A stretch of DNA of 64,000 nt from Rhodospirillales bacterium (GTDB lineage: Bacteria; Pseudomonadota; Alphaproteobacteria; Acetobacterales; Acetobacteraceae). Below, one piece after another: positions 27,916 through 39,020 of the stretch. Under the pieces are notes generated by a model. It was not told the DNA's origin. It ran no database searches and saw nothing but the letters and a program-made list of their open reading frames with translations. Position 1 is the stretch's first letter; each line of letters opens with the position of its first letter. A program made the position numbers and the translations under genes. The stretch is taken from NCBI GenBank assembly GCA_025352665.1, contig JANXSM010000096.1, positions 20,417-84,416 on the forward strand. The letters are read 5' to 3'.

Positions 27916-29184
27916 ATGGCGACCGATATCATGGTGCCCACACTGGGCGAGAGCGTCACCACCGCCACCATCGCGCGCTGGCTGAAGAAGGTGGGCGAGG
28001 CGGTTGCCGCCGATGAGCCATTGGTGGAGCTGGAGACCGACAAGGTGACCGTTGAGGTCAACGCCCCCGCCGCCGGCACATTGGCCGAGATCGTGGCCGC
28101 CGAAGGTGCCGAGGTCGAGGTCGGCGCGTTGCTCGGCTCGCTCTCCGAAGCCGTCAAGACCGTTGCCCGGCCGGCTGCCAACCCGCAGGCTGGGGTGAAC
28201 CCACCCCCGACGCCGCCGGGCCCCGTGGCCCGCCCGGCGACGCCGCCGTCTGACATCGCCGCCGCGGGCGGCCCAGCGCCACTGCCGGCGGCGGGCGACA
28301 TTCCAGCGCCGCTGCCGGCGGCGGCCAAGATGATGACGGAGAATTCGGTCTCGCCGGCCGCCGTCGGAACCGGCACCGGCAAGGACGGCCGCGTGACCAA
28401 GGGCGACGTGATCGACTTCCTCGCCCGCCCCGCAGCCGCTCCCACTGCGGCCCCCGCGCCCCGAGCACCCCGCATATTGGAAGAAGGCGAGGAGCGGGTG
28501 AAGATGACCCGCCTGCGCCGCACCATCGGACTCCGTCTGAAGGAGGCGCAGAACACCGCAGCCATGCTGACCACCTTCAACGAGGTGGACATGAGTGCGG
28601 CGATGGCGCTGCGCAGCGAGTACAAGGACGCCTTCGAGAAGAAGCACAACGGCGTTCGCCTGGGCTTCATGAGCTTCTTCGTGCGCGCCTGCGTGGCGGC
28701 ACTGAAGGAATTCCCCGCCGTTAACGCCGAGATCGACGGCGACGACATCGTCTACAAGCACCACGTCCATATGGGCATCGCCGTCGGCGGCGCCAACGGA
28801 CTGGTGGTCCCAGTGGTGCGCCATGCCGACGAGATGGGCTTTGCCCAAATCGAAAAGGCGATCGGCGATTTTGGCCGCAGGGCCCGCGATGGCCAGCTCA
28901 AGATCGACGAGCTCTCCGGCGGCACGTTCTCGATCACCAACGGCGGCGTCTACGGCTCGCTGATGTCAACGCCCATTCTGAACCCGCCGCAATCGGCCAT
29001 TCTGGGTATGCACAAAATCCAGGAGCGCCCGGTGGCGATCGCCGGCAAGGTCGAGATCCGGCCCATGATGTATCTGGCGCTGTCCTATGATCACCGCATC
29101 GTCGACGGCAAGGAGGCGGTGTCCTTCCTGGTGCGCGTCAAGGAGATGATCGAGGATCCCCGTCGTCTGCTGCTGGACCTGTGA
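27916..29184 (+). CDS. sucB: dihydrolipoyl succinyltransferase (E2 of 2-oxoglutarate dehydrogenase)
   Basis: 422 residues. One lipoyl domain (1-80) with lipoyl-lysine Lys43 in ETDKVTVE, a proline/alanine linker in which APLPAA is repeated, a peripheral-subunit-binding domain (about 150-180; [13 protein letters not shown]), and the catalytic domain ending in [13 protein letters not shown] with the active-site His and Asp. The binding domain is slightly unusual: its first helix reads LPAAAKMM where the family has PAxRK, and GT is duplicated before GKDGR. It is followed one base later by lpd. Confidence 0.98.
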   Translation: MATDIMVPTLGESVTTATIARWLKKVGEAVAADEPLVELETDKVTVEVNAPAAGTLAEIVAAEGAEVEVGALLGSLSEAVKTVARPAANPQAGVNPPPTPPGPVARPATPPSDIAAAGGPAPLPAAGDIPAPLPAAAKMMTENSVSPAAVGTGTGKDGRVTKGDVIDFLARPAAAPTAAPAPRAPRILEEGEERVKMTRLRRTIGLRLKEAQNTAAMLTTFNEVDMSAAMALRSEYKDAFEKKHNGVRLGFMSFFVRACVAALKEFPAVNAEIDGDDIVYKHHVHMGIAVGGANGLVVPVVRHADEMGFAQIEKAIGDFGRRARDGQLKIDELSGGTFSITNGGVYGSLMSTPILNPPQSAILGMHKIQERPVAIAGKVEIRPMMYLALSYDHRIVDGKEAVSFLVRVKEMIEDPRRLLLDL

Positions 29185-29185
29185 T

Positions 29186-30577
29186 ATGAGCGACAGTTTC
29201 GACGCCATCGTCATCGGCTCCGGCCCGGGCGGCTACGTGTTCGCCATCCGCGCGGCGCAGCTGGGCATGAAGGTGGCCTGTGTGGAGAAGCGGGCGACGT
29301 TGGGGGGCACGTGCCTCAACGTCGGCTGCATTCCCTCCAAGGCGCTGCTGCAGTCCTCGGAGAATTTCGAGGAGACGACGCATCACCTGGCCGACCACGG
29401 CATCATGGTGTCGGAAGTGAAGCTCGACCTGGCCCGCATGCAGGCGCGCAAGGGCGAGGTGGTGAGCGCGAACGTCAAGGGCGTGGAGTTCCTGTTCAAG
29501 AAGAACAAGGTGACCTGGCTCAAGGGCGCCGGTGTCATCACGGCACCTGGCAAGGTGTCGGTGGACGGCGTGGAATATGCCGCCAAAAACATCATCATCG
29601 CCACGGGCAGCGAGAGCATGCCGCTGCCCGGGGTCGAGGTCGACGAGAAGCTGATCGTCACCTCCACCGGGGCACTGGAACTCGACAAGGTGCCGGAGCG
29701 GCTGGTGGTGATCGGCGGCGGCGTGATCGGTCTGGAGCTCGGCAGCGTGTGGCAGCGCCTGGGTGCCCAGGTGACTGTGGTCGAGTATCTCGACCGCCTG
29801 ATCCCCGGCAACGACGGTGAGATTGCCAAGCAGTTCGAACGCGTGCTGACCAAGCAGGGCTTCAAGTTCAAACTGTCGAGCAAGGTGACCGGCGCCACGA
29901 AATCGGCCACCGGGGTGACCTTGACCGTGGAGCCCGCCAAGGGCGGGGCTGGCGAGACGATCGAGGCGGACGTGGTTCTGCTGGCGATCGGACGTAGGGC
30001 CTATACCGAGCAGCTCGGGCTTGCCACCGTCGGCGTGGCCACCGATCCGCGCGGCCGGGTGATCACCGACGCGCATTTCGCTACCAACGTGCCAGGGATC
30101 TACGCCATCGGCGATGTGATCGCAGGGGCCATGCTGGCCCACAAGGCCGAAGACGAGGGCGTGGCTTTGGCCGAGATCTTGGCAGGCCAGGCCGGCCATG
30201 TGAATTACGGCGTCATTCCGGGCGTGATCTACACCTGGCCTGAGGTTGCGTCCGTCGGCAAAACCGAGGAGGAGCTGAAGGCCGAGGGGATCGCCTACAA
30301 CGTCGGCAAATTCCCGTTCACCGCCAATGGCCGTGCCCGCGCGATGGGCATGACCGATGGTTTCGTGAAGATCCTGGCCGACAAGCGCACCGACCGTCTG
30401 CTCGGCGCCCATATCCTGGGCCCGGATGCCGGCACGCTGATCGCCGAGATCGTCACGGCCATGGAGTTCGGTGCCAGTGCCGAGGACGTGGGGCGAATCT
30501 GTCACGCCCACCCGACGCTGAACGAAGCGGTCAAAGAAGCCGCCCTCGCTGTCGCAGGTCGTGCCCTGCACATCTGA
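29186..30577 (+). CDS. lpdA: dihydrolipoyl dehydrogenase (E3)
   Basis: 463-residue flavoprotein that reoxidises lipoyl groups with NAD+. FAD-binding [17 protein letters not shown], redox disulfide Cys43-Cys48 in [16 protein letters not shown]-binding [13 protein letters not shown], and C-terminal [13 protein letters not shown] with the catalytic His-Glu. It ends the TCA cluster. The 222 bp to pdxA show nothing recognisable. Confidence 0.98.
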   Translation: MSDSFDAIVIGSGPGGYVFAIRAAQLGMKVACVEKRATLGGTCLNVGCIPSKALLQSSENFEETTHHLADHGIMVSEVKLDLARMQARKGEVVSANVKGVEFLFKKNKVTWLKGAGVITAPGKVSVDGVEYAAKNIIIATGSESMPLPGVEVDEKLIVTSTGALELDKVPERLVVIGGGVIGLELGSVWQRLGAQVTVVEYLDRLIPGNDGEIAKQFERVLTKQGFKFKLSSKVTGATKSATGVTLTVEPAKGGAGETIEADVVLLAIGRRAYTEQLGLATVGVATDPRGRVITDAHFATNVPGIYAIGDVIAGAMLAHKAEDEGVALAEILAGQAGHVNYGVIPGVIYTWPEVASVGKTEEELKAEGIAYNVGKFPFTANGRARAMGMTDGFVKILADKRTDRLLGAHILGPDAGTLIAEIVTAMEFGASAEDVGRICHAHPTLNEAVKEAALAVAGRALHI

Positions 30578-30799
30578 GCAGGTCCGTCCGCCGCCGTGAC
30601 CGCGTGCATCTGGCCGTCCAGAAAGGGTTGATCGCGGCCTAACAGACGCACCGGGCGCTTTTCGTGCAAAGTAGGGCGGAGCGCGTGGAACGTGTCGCGG
30701 CCTGCGTCTGTCATTTGCCGCAGGGCCAACCACATAGCGTCAAGGATCGCTGCAACGTGGCTGATCCTCTTGAAGACCGGATCGAACTGAGGAACCCGC

Positions 30800-31765
30800 G
30801 TGACCCCGATAGCACTCACAATGGGCGATCCAGCTGGCATTGGTCCAGAGATCACCCGCGCGGCATGGCAAGAACTACGCCGCGGCAGACCCTTTGTGCT
30901 GCTGGCGGACCCCATTTTGTTTCCCGAAGCCCGCGTTGTCGCCAACCCCGCGGAAGCTTTCGCCGTATTCGCCGAGGCGCTGCCGATCCTGCCGCTCAAA
31001 CTCGATGCCACCGTGGTGCCAGGCAAGCCAGATGGCGCCAACGCAGCCGCGGTCATCGCCTCGATCGAACGCGCCACGCGATTGACCCAGGCGGGCGAGA
31101 CGGCAGCCATCGTCACCAACCCGATCAGCAAGGCCACGCTCTACGGGGCCGGCTTCGCCTATCCCGGCCATACCGAATACCTCGCAGCCCTGACCGGCGT
31201 GGCGCTGCCGGTGATGATGCTGGCGGCCCCCGCCCTGCGCGTGGTGCCCATCACCATCCATGTCTCGCTCCGTGCGGCGCTGGACCTGCTCACGCCGGAG
31301 CTGATCGTCGCCACCACCCGCATCACCGCCGCTGCTCTGCTGCGGGACTTCGGCATCGCCCGACCCCGCATCGCCATGGCAGGCCTCAACCCGCACGCCA
31401 GCGAACAGGGTGCGATGGGCTGCGAGGAAACCCAGATTATCCAGGTCGCCATCGATGCTCTGCGCGCCGAGGGCCACGACATCTCTGGCCCGTGGCCGCC
31501 GGACACGATGTTCACTGCGCGCGCCCGCCCCACCTACGACGTGGCGATGTGCATGTATCACGACCAGGCGCTCATCCCGCTCAAGACGCTGGACATGGAC
31601 GGCGGGGTCAACGTCACCCTCGGCCTGCCCATCGTGCGCACCTCACCCGACCACGGCACCGCCTTCGGCATCGCGGGCAAAGGCATCGCCGACCCCGCGA
31701 GCCTGATCGCAGCCCTGCGCCTCGCCGCCAAGATTGCCGCCATCAAGGAGACCGCGCCGTGTTGA
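30800..31765 (+). CDS. pdxA: 4-hydroxythreonine-4-phosphate dehydrogenase
   Basis: 321 residues, pyridoxal-phosphate biosynthesis (DXP-dependent branch). GTG start at 30800; family start [17 protein letters not shown], metal- and substrate-binding [15 protein letters not shown], and [10 protein letters not shown]. The usual GTAFDIAG reads GTAFGIAG. It overlaps pdxJ by several bases; the two enzymes act consecutively, PdxA making the aminoketone used by PdxJ. Confidence 0.97.
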   Translation: MTPIALTMGDPAGIGPEITRAAWQELRRGRPFVLLADPILFPEARVVANPAEAFAVFAEALPILPLKLDATVVPGKPDGANAAAVIASIERATRLTQAGETAAIVTNPISKATLYGAGFAYPGHTEYLAALTGVALPVMMLAAPALRVVPITIHVSLRAALDLLTPELIVATTRITAAALLRDFGIARPRIAMAGLNPHASEQGAMGCEETQIIQVAIDALRAEGHDISGPWPPDTMFTARARPTYDVAMCMYHDQALIPLKTLDMDGGVNVTLGLPIVRTSPDHGTAFGIAGKGIADPASLIAALRLAAKIAAIKETAPC

Positions 31766-32481
31766 AGCCGCTGCTGCGCCTCGGCGTGAACATCGATCAC
31801 GTCGCCACCCTCCGCAACGCCCGCGGCGGCTCGCACCCGGCCCCGCTGCGCGCCGCGGAACTGGCCATCGCCGCAGGCGCCGATGGCATCACCATGCATC
31901 TGCGCGAGGACCGCCGGCACATCCGCGACGCCGACATGGCCGCGGTGCGGGCGGCGATCCGCGTTCCGCTCAACTTCGAAATGGCCGCGACCGACGAGAT
32001 GGTCCGCATCGCGATCGAAACCCAGCCCAATGCCTGCTGCCTGGTGCCCGAGAAGCGTACCGAGGTCACCACCGAGGGTGGTCTCGACGTCGCCGGGCAG
32101 CACGCCACGCTGCGACTGGCCGTGGCCAGCCTGAAGGCTGCCGGCATTCGCGTGTCCCTGTTCATCGACCCAGATGTCGCCCAGCTTCGCGCAGCGGCAG
32201 ACATCGGCGCCGACATCGTGGAACTGCACACCGGCGCCTATGCCCATGGCAAGGACGGCGAACTCGCCCGCCTGCTATCAGCGGCCGCCCAGGCCAATCT
32301 GCTCGGCCTCGAGGTCCACGCCGGCCACGGCCTGACCTATGACAATGTCGGCCCCGTCGCAGCCATTCCAGAAGTGATGGAGCTCAACATCGGCCATTTC
32401 CTGATCGGCGAGGCCGTGTTCGTCGGCCTGGAAGCCGCCATCCGCCGCATGCGCGGGCTGATGGACACTGCCCGCGGCTAA
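31759..32481 (+). CDS. pdxJ: pyridoxine 5'-phosphate synthase
   Basis: 240-residue TIM barrel that joins 3-amino-1-hydroxyacetone phosphate with [36 protein letters not shown] and ELHTGAYA are diagnostic. The start is GTG at 31759, overlapping pdxA by 7 bp; TTG at 31762 is possible. The long open frame upstream of this start is only the shadow of pdxA. Confidence 0.97.
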   Translation: MLKPLLRLGVNIDHVATLRNARGGSHPAPLRAAELAIAAGADGITMHLREDRRHIRDADMAAVRAAIRVPLNFEMAATDEMVRIAIETQPNACCLVPEKRTEVTTEGGLDVAGQHATLRLAVASLKAAGIRVSLFIDPDVAQLRAAADIGADIVELHTGAYAHGKDGELARLLSAAAQANLLGLEVHAGHGLTYDNVGPVAAIPEVMELNIGHFLIGEAVFVGLEAAIRRMRGLMDTARG

Positions 32482-32492
32482 CGGCCAGGGTC

Positions 32493-32545
32493 TAATACCA
32501 GCCCACCTTGATGCTGATTCTTCCAGCATCAAGGTGGGCTGGTAT
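32493..32545. repeat. 53-bp palindromic repeat, copy 1 (22-bp perfect stem)
   Basis: Positions 32495-32516 are the exact inverted complement of 32524-32545 around a 7-nt loop ATTCTTC. It fills the gap between convergent pdxJ and gltX and could terminate both. It is more than a terminator: its reverse complement aligns without gaps to 50812-50864, with 42 of 53 bases identical by hand count, so it belongs to a dispersed repeat family. Confidence 0.85.
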
Positions 32546-32591
32546 AAAGCGTCAATCATCCGTCTCGTGCATGCCCCTGAAACGAGGCCGG

Positions 32592-33974
32592 TCAGGCGGC
32601 CGCGGCACGGATGCGTGCGAGGGCCTCGTCGCGGCCGAGGGCGACCAGGGTGGCATCGATCGGCGGGCTCGTTGTGGTGCCGGTCAGTGCTGCGCGGATC
32701 GGCTGGGCAACCTGGCCGAGCTTGCGTCCGCTCGCTTCGGCGATGCCGCGCAGGGCGGCGTCGATCGCTTCCGAGGTGAACGGGCCGGATTCCAGTGTAG
32801 TGGCCACTTCCGCCAGCATCACCTTGGCCTCTGGCGTCAGCAGAGCGGCCGCCTTCATGTCGAAATCGAACGGCAGCACGCGGGTCAGGAACGTGGCGGA
32901 GGCGGCCAGTTCCACCATCGTGCGGGCGCGTTCCCTGAGCCCCGGCATCAGCGCCCGAACCCTTGCGATGACAGCAGGATCAGTGACGCCAAGCCGCGCC
33001 ACCACATCGGCGGTCAGCCGGTCGTTGTCGGCCTGGCGCAGGTAGTGCGCATTGAGATTGGTCAGCTTGGCGTAGTCCATCCGGCTTGCGGCACGGCCGA
33101 CGCCGTCGAGATCGAACAGCGCGATCGCCTCGTCGCGCGACAGGATCTCGGCGTCGCCATGGCCCCAGCCGAGCCGCAGCAGATAGTTGCATAGCGCCTC
33201 GGGCAGGAACCCCTGCTCGCGAAACTCCAGCACGCTGACGGCGCCGTGGCGTTTGGACAGCTTGGCCCCGTCCGCGCCATGGATGAGTGGGATATGGGCG
33301 AAGCGTGGGATGTCCCAGCCATTCGCCTGGTACACCTGGCTCTGGCGGAACGCGTTGGTCAGATGATCGTCGCCGCGGATGACATGGGTGATCGCCATGT
33401 CGTGGTCATCCACCACCACGGCATGCTGGTAGGTGGGGGTTCCGTCGCTGCGCAGGATGATCATGTCATCGAGCTCGACATTGGCCACCCTGACGGTCCC
33501 CTGCACGAGGTCCTCCACCACCGTTTCCCCCTCACGCGGGGCGCGCAGGCGGATCACCGGCTTGACGTCGGACGGGGCATCGGCGGGATCGCGGTCGCGC
33601 CAGGGGCTGACCAGGCGGAACGGGCGCTTTTCGGCGGCCGCCTGCTCGCGCATGGCGGTCAGCTCAGCGGGGCTGAGGTAGCAGCGATAGGCGTGGCCGG
33701 CCTCGAGCATCTGCCAGGCCACCTCGGCATGGCGGCTCTGCCGGCTCGACTGGAACACGGTCTGGCCATCATGGCGGATGCCGAGCCATTCAAGGCCCTC
33801 CAATATCACCTGGGTCGCTGCATCGGTGCTGCGCTCGCGGTCGGTGTCTTCCACGCGCAGCAGGAATTCGCCGCCGTAGTGGCGGGAAAACAAGTAGTTG
33901 AACAGAGCCGTGCGGGCGCCGCCGATATGCAGGAGGCCGGTGGGCGAAGGCGCGAAACGGGTGCGAATGGTCAT
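32592..33974 (-). CDS. gltX: glutamyl-tRNA synthetase
   Basis: 460 residues, class I synthetase. HIGH-like motif HIGG at 16-19 after RFAPSPTG, and KLSKRHG near residue 237. The C-terminal anticodon-binding domain is complete. The ATG at 33974 gives the family start MTIRTRFAPSP; ATGs at 33980 and 33989 are also in frame. Many Alphaproteobacteria have two GltX proteins, one charging tRNA-Gln indirectly; which this is cannot be told from the window. Confidence 0.97.
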   Translation of the reverse strand: MTIRTRFAPSPTGLLHIGGARTALFNYLFSRHYGGEFLLRVEDTDRERSTDAATQVILEGLEWLGIRHDGQTVFQSSRQSRHAEVAWQMLEAGHAYRCYLSPAELTAMREQAAAEKRPFRLVSPWRDRDPADAPSDVKPVIRLRAPREGETVVEDLVQGTVRVANVELDDMIILRSDGTPTYQHAVVVDDHDMAITHVIRGDDHLTNAFRQSQVYQANGWDIPRFAHIPLIHGADGAKLSKRHGAVSVLEFREQGFLPEALCNYLLRLGWGHGDAEILSRDEAIALFDLDGVGRAASRMDYAKLTNLNAHYLRQADNDRLTADVVARLGVTDPAVIARVRALMPGLRERARTMVELAASATFLTRVLPFDFDMKAAALLTPEAKVMLAEVATTLESGPFTSEAIDAALRGIAEASGRKLGQVAQPIRAALTGTTTSPPIDATLVALGRDEALARIRAAAA

Positions 33975-34032
33975 GTCCATACGTAGCATGCCGCAGCAGA
34001 CCTGTTGAGGCGGCAGCGTTTATCCTACGGCA

Positions 34033-36135
34033 ATGCAGCTGGTCGCCACACGCGGTGCGGAGTTCTCGGTCAGCCGGCTGTCCGCCTGGGCCGTGGCGGA
34101 GCACGGCCGGTTCTTCCTGTGGCTGCCGGTGGCGATGAGCGGGGGATGCATTGGCTATTTCTCGTGGGCGTCGGAGCCGCCGCTGTGGGCGGGTCTGGCG
34201 GCGATGGGCGTGGCTCTGTTACTGCTTGCCCTCGTTCGCACCCTGCCTGCGGCCCGCGCCGTTTGCCATCTCGCGGTCGCGGCCAGCCTGGGTTTCGCCG
34301 CAGCACAGGCCGCCACCTGGCGCCAGCCTGAGATGATCGAAATCCCCACCCGCGCCAGCCTGGTCACCGGGCGGATCGCTGCCGTCGAGGCGTTGCCGGC
34401 CGGTTTCCGTATTCTGCTGGCCGCACCCCGTTTTGACGGCGGTGCGCCCCAGCCGCGCAGCGTTCGCATCCGCCTGCGTGCGGCGGATCCGATTTTGCCT
34501 GCCACCGGCGACACGCTGCAGGTCCGCGCTCTGGTCGCCCGCCCTGCTCCGCCGGCCTATCCCGGCGGCTGGGATCTGCAGCGCGATGCATATTTCGCGG
34601 GGATCGGAGGCTTCGGCTACGCGCTCAACGCGGCGGTCAGCCTCACGCACTCAGAGCCCTGGGGTCTCGCCGGCCGCGGCCAGCAGCTGCGCGAGACGAT
34701 TGCCGCGCGCATCCGCCGCGTGCTGCCCGCGGCCGACGGTGCCATCGCCACGACCTTGCTGACCGGCACCACCTCCGCCATCCCAGGCGACGACCGCGCG
34801 GCTTTCCGCGATTCCGGATTGGCGCACCTGCTCGCCATCGCCGGTCTGCATATCGGCATCGTCATGGGCCTGGTGTTCGGCCTCACCCGCTTCGCCCTGG
34901 CCTGTTCGGAGCGGGCGGCGCTGTTCTGGCCATGCAAGGCGATCGCAGCCATCACCGCTTTGATCGCGGGCGGCCTGTATCTCGGCCTGACCGGCGCGCA
35001 TGTGCCGATCATCCGCAGCTTCGCCATGGCAAGCCTGGTGACACTTGGCGTGCTGGTCGGCCGGCGGGCGCTGTCGCTGCGCGGCCTCGGCCTCGCGATG
35101 GCGGCTGTGGTGATCGTGGCGCCCAACGAAGTGGTCGGCGTGTCCTTCCAGATGAGCTTCTCGGCCGTGCTGGCGCTGATCGTCGGCTACGAACTGCTGC
35201 GCCCCTGGCTGTCTGTTTTGCACGGCGACGGTTCGACCGGGCGGCGGATCGCCAGCCACATTGCTGCACTCGCACTGACCAGCGCGCTGGCGGGCACCTT
35301 CTCAGCCCCCTTCGCCGCCTATCATTTCGGCCATGTGCAGCTGTACTACGTGCTCGCCAACATGGTGGCCGTGCCGATCACGGCATTCCTGGTCATGCCC
35401 GCGGGCCTTGCAGCCCTTGTCCTGATGCCGCTGCAGCTGGAGACGTTGGCGCTTACCCCGATGGGCTGGGAGATCGATGCCATAATCTGGATCGCCCATG
35501 CGGTTGCCGACCTGCCGCAGGCCACGGTCGCCGTGCCGCATATTCCGGCCTGGGGCTTGTGCCTGTTCGCCCTCGGCCTCGCCTGGACCGGCATCTGGCG
35601 GACCCGCCTTCGCCTGCTCGGAATTCCCGTCATGCTGGTGGGCCTGGCCAGCCCACTATGGACGACGCCGCCAGATATTCTGGTCTCGGCGGATGCGCGG
35701 CTGATCGGCTTTCGCGAGAACGGCCAGTTGCTGCTGCAGAAAACCGCTGGGGGATCCGCCTTCACCCAGGATGCCTGGCAGCAATACTGGGCGCTGCCCC
35801 AAGCCGCGCCGCTCGATTGCCCCACGCCCAACTGCCTGTTGCACCCCCGCCCCGATGCGTCCGCCGCAATTCTCGTCCGCACCGACGCGGATGCCAGTCT
35901 TTGCCATGCCACTCTGTTGATCGCGGCCGAACCTGTCCGCCTGCGCTGCAAGGATCGTGTTCCCTGGATCGACCGCTTCAGTGTCTGGCGCGACGGGTCG
36001 TACGCGGTCTGGCTCACGCCATCTGGCCCCCAGGTGCTCTCGGACCGCGCCAGCCGCGGCGACCGCCCCTGGGTTCTGCACCCACCGCTTGCCGGCCGTA
36101 CGCCTGCGAATACGACACCGGCACTCTCGGAATAG
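34033..36135 (+). CDS. comEC: ComEC/Rec2-family DNA-uptake channel protein
   Basis: 700-residue polytopic membrane protein. The N-terminus has two membrane helices, then a DUF4131-type soluble domain (about 95-200). The competence channel domain follows, with GLAHLLAIAGLHIGIVMGLV and ALSLRGLGLAMAAVVIV. The C-terminal part is soluble and lacks the HxHxDH motif of the metallo-beta-lactamase nuclease domain of Bacillus ComEC. It could import single-stranded DNA, but no other competence gene is here. Confidence 0.92.
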   Translation: MQLVATRGAEFSVSRLSAWAVAEHGRFFLWLPVAMSGGCIGYFSWASEPPLWAGLAAMGVALLLLALVRTLPAARAVCHLAVAASLGFAAAQAATWRQPEMIEIPTRASLVTGRIAAVEALPAGFRILLAAPRFDGGAPQPRSVRIRLRAADPILPATGDTLQVRALVARPAPPAYPGGWDLQRDAYFAGIGGFGYALNAAVSLTHSEPWGLAGRGQQLRETIAARIRRVLPAADGAIATTLLTGTTSAIPGDDRAAFRDSGLAHLLAIAGLHIGIVMGLVFGLTRFALACSERAALFWPCKAIAAITALIAGGLYLGLTGAHVPIIRSFAMASLVTLGVLVGRRALSLRGLGLAMAAVVIVAPNEVVGVSFQMSFSAVLALIVGYELLRPWLSVLHGDGSTGRRIASHIAALALTSALAGTFSAPFAAYHFGHVQLYYVLANMVAVPITAFLVMPAGLAALVLMPLQLETLALTPMGWEIDAIIWIAHAVADLPQATVAVPHIPAWGLCLFALGLAWTGIWRTRLRLLGIPVMLVGLASPLWTTPPDILVSADARLIGFRENGQLLLQKTAGGSAFTQDAWQQYWALPQAAPLDCPTPNCLLHPRPDASAAILVRTDADASLCHATLLIAAEPVRLRCKDRVPWIDRFSVWRDGSYAVWLTPSGPQVLSDRASRGDRPWVLHPPLAGRTPANTTPALSE

Positions 36136-36257
36136 ACAATCCGAACGACACAAACAAAAGTCATACAAATGGCACGGGGCGAGAGGGACACTTTTCCCGG
36201 TGACTGGCGTTAGCCCATCGGCCTTGGCTTGGAATAGGCACAAGGGGGGCACCAGAG

Positions 36258-39020
36258 TTGCGGATGAACAGGGCGGCCTACCCAATCGTGGGCATCGGTG
36301 CCTCGGCAGGCGGCGTTGATGCTTTGGAACACCTGTTCCAGAACATGCCCGCGGATACCGGCTGCGGTTTCGTGGTGGTCACCCATTTGAGCCAGGATGG
36401 GCGCAGCATGCTGCCCGAGATCATCGCCCGCCGCACCACGATGCCCGTGCATATCGCCGTGGACGATGCCCAGGTGCTGCCCAACGAAATCCACGTGCAA
36501 TCCGCCGACAGCATCCTCGGCATCGAGCGGCGTCGGCTCAAGATCGCACATCCCGCCCCCGGCCGGGTCCAGCGCAAGCCGATCGACGTCTTTCTCAGCG
36601 CCCTTGCCATCGACCAGGGCGCATGCGCCGTGGGCGCGATCCTGTGCGGTGCCAACGGCGACGGCACGCTCGGGATCAAAGCCATCAAGGCGCGAGGCGG
36701 CTTGACGCTCGCCCAGGTAACGGACGGCAACCCGCCGGCCAATCCTGAAATGCCGACCAGCACGATCGCCACAGGCATGGTCGACCTGGCCGTGCCGGTT
36801 GCCGAAATGGGCGCCCGGATCGCCGACTTCGCGCGCAGCGTGAGCCTGACGGAGACGCTGAGCGGCGAAAGCAGCCAGCGCGAGGTCGACCTGCGGGCAG
36901 CCCTGATCGACATCTACACCTTGCTGCGCAACCAGATCGGCCATGACTTCAACGGCTACAAACCAAAGACCTGCATGCGCCGGGTGGGCCGGCGCATGCA
37001 GGCTCACCGGCTCATGGATGTCGGAGCCTATGTCGAGCTTCTGCGCCAGGAGCCGCACGAGGTGAGCGCCCTGTTCCGCGATCTGCTGATCAACGTCACC
37101 AACTTTTTCCAGGATATCGATGCCTTCGACGCGCTCGCTCGGCAGGTCATTCCACGGCTGTTCAAAAGCCGCGGGGCCGACGACACGGTGCGCGTGTGGG
37201 TGCCAGGATGCGCCACAGGCGAGGAGGTCTATTCCATCGCCATGCTCATGCGCGAGTATATGGACGGCTTGACCGTGATCCCCCGTGTGCAGTTGTTCGC
37301 AACCGACATCGACGATGCTTCGCTGTCCGTCGCCCGCGCCGCCCGCTACCCCGAGGCCCTGCTGGACGGCGTGTCCGCCAAACGGCGGGAGCGTTTTTTC
37401 CACGCCGACGACGGCACCAACCTGGTCACCAAGGAGGTGCGCGAGTTGTGCATCTTCTCGGCGCACAGTGTCATCCGCGATCCACCGTTCTCCCGGCTCG
37501 ACATGGTCTCGTGCCGCAACCTGTTGATCTCCTTTGGTGGCGAGATGCAGACTCAGGTGATCCCCACCTTTCATTATGCGCTTCGCCCGGGCGGCCACCT
37601 ATTCCTCGGCAGTTCCGAGAACGCGACTCAGTTCAGTGATCTGTTCATCCCGGTCGACAAGAAGCACCGCATCTTTCGCAGACGGGAGACGGCGGAGGTG
37701 GGGTTGCGGCTGCCGCTAGCGGTCGCTGGCCTGCCCGTGGCGCCGCTGGCCGCGCGCGATGCTCCGGGCCGTCGGGTGGGGATGAACGGCATGGCGCTGG
37801 GCTTGGCCGTGGAAACCGTCCCTGCTTCCGAAGCGGGGAGCATCGTGCGCCGCAGTGGCTCCGGCGAGCAGGTTCAGCAGCTTGAAAACGAACTGCACGA
37901 CACGCGCGACCGGCTGCAATCGCTCATCGAGGCACACGAGACGGTGTTGGAGGAGCTCAAGTCCACCAACGAGGAGATGGAGGCGACCAAGGCGGAACTG
38001 CAGTCGGTCAGCGAGGAGCTGCATACCGTCAACGCCGCGCTGAACAGCAAGGTGAAGGCGCTGGACCGCGCCACTGCCGACCTGACCAACCTGTTCGAAA
38101 GCACCCAGGTTGCTGCTGTCTTTATGGATCGTGATATGGTGATCCGCTCGTTCACCCCGGCGATGACGCGTATCTTCAGTATTCTACCGAATGACCGGGG
38201 CCGCCCGTTGACCGACCTCGCCAGCCGGCTTTCGCTGCCTCGGCTGGCGGACGACGTTCAGACCGTGATGCAGAGCGGCGAAGTCGTGGAGCGCAGCGTG
38301 AGCCAGGGTGGCCAGGCGCATTACCTCGCCCGTTTCGCCCCCTATCGCGACGCGGAGCGGCGGATCGATGGCGTGGCGCTCACCTTCGTCGACGTTACTG
38401 GCCTCACCAAATCCCAGGCCCACCAGCGCCTGCTGATCGCCGAGCTTAACCACCGTGTGAAGAACATGCTGGCGGTGGTGATCGGCGTTGTCGAACAGAC
38501 CGCACGCACCGCCACCGATATCCCCAGCCTGCAGGCGGCCACGGCTGGCCGGCTGCACGCCATGGCGCGCTCGTACGAGTTGCTATCACGCGAGAACTGG
38601 ACCGAGGCTTCGGTCGAGGAACTGGTGGGCCTTACTTTCGCCCCGTTCGGTATGGACCAGGTGAGCGTTGTGGGGCCGATGATCCGCCTGAAACCTCGCG
38701 CGGCGCTTTCGCTGGGCATGATCCTGCATGAGCTTGGGACCAATGCCGTCAAATATGGCGCCCTTTCGGTGCCAGGTGGTGAGATCAATTTGAGCTGGGG
38801 CACGATATCGGCATCGGGCGGAGGCCGGGAACTGGTCGTCACCTGGCAAGAGAAGTGCGACCGGCGACCGCCGGAGATCCGAGCCCGTGGCTTCGGCCAC
38901 CGCCTGGTCAAGCGCGAGACCGGCTACGGCCTCGGCGGCGAGGCCAGCATCGATTTTACGCCCGATGGCTTGGTGGTTGTCTTGCAGTTCCCGCTCGCGA
39001 TGAAGGGGCAAGATGCCTGA
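36258..39020 (+). CDS. CheB-CheR-PAS-HWE histidine kinase chimera
   Basis: 920 residues. Order: CheB methylesterase (about 8-185; catalytic Ser16 in GASAGG, His43 in VTHLS, Asp in GANGDG), CheR all-alpha domain (205-260), CheR SAM-binding domain (about 265-475; VPGCATGEEVYSIAM), a coiled coil (about 535-615), a PAS domain (about 615-720) and an HWE-type kinase (LNHRVKNMLAVV with the phospho-His, then HELGTNAVKYGAL). No membrane segment and no CheA-style P1. Starts are TTG at 36258, better spaced from GGGGGG, or ATG at 36264. It overlaps the receiver gene by 8 bp, its likely partner. Confidence 0.95.
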   Translation: MRMNRAAYPIVGIGASAGGVDALEHLFQNMPADTGCGFVVVTHLSQDGRSMLPEIIARRTTMPVHIAVDDAQVLPNEIHVQSADSILGIERRRLKIAHPAPGRVQRKPIDVFLSALAIDQGACAVGAILCGANGDGTLGIKAIKARGGLTLAQVTDGNPPANPEMPTSTIATGMVDLAVPVAEMGARIADFARSVSLTETLSGESSQREVDLRAALIDIYTLLRNQIGHDFNGYKPKTCMRRVGRRMQAHRLMDVGAYVELLRQEPHEVSALFRDLLINVTNFFQDIDAFDALARQVIPRLFKSRGADDTVRVWVPGCATGEEVYSIAMLMREYMDGLTVIPRVQLFATDIDDASLSVARAARYPEALLDGVSAKRRERFFHADDGTNLVTKEVRELCIFSAHSVIRDPPFSRLDMVSCRNLLISFGGEMQTQVIPTFHYALRPGGHLFLGSSENATQFSDLFIPVDKKHRIFRRRETAEVGLRLPLAVAGLPVAPLAARDAPGRRVGMNGMALGLAVETVPASEAGSIVRRSGSGEQVQQLENELHDTRDRLQSLIEAHETVLEELKSTNEEMEATKAELQSVSEELHTVNAALNSKVKALDRATADLTNLFESTQVAAVFMDRDMVIRSFTPAMTRIFSILPNDRGRPLTDLASRLSLPRLADDVQTVMQSGEVVERSVSQGGQAHYLARFAPYRDAERRIDGVALTFVDVTGLTKSQAHQRLLIAELNHRVKNMLAVVIGVVEQTARTATDIPSLQAATAGRLHAMARSYELLSRENWTEASVEELVGLTFAPFGMDQVSVVGPMIRLKPRAALSLGMILHELGTNAVKYGALSVPGGEINLSWGTISASGGGRELVVTWQEKCDRRPPEIRARGFGHRLVKRETGYGLGGEASIDFTPDGLVVVLQFPLAMKGQDA

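Noticed and set aside
30664..31758. Upstream extension of the pdxJ frame
   Set aside because: The extra 365 codons are pdxA read in another frame; PdxJ homology begins right after the GTG at 31759.
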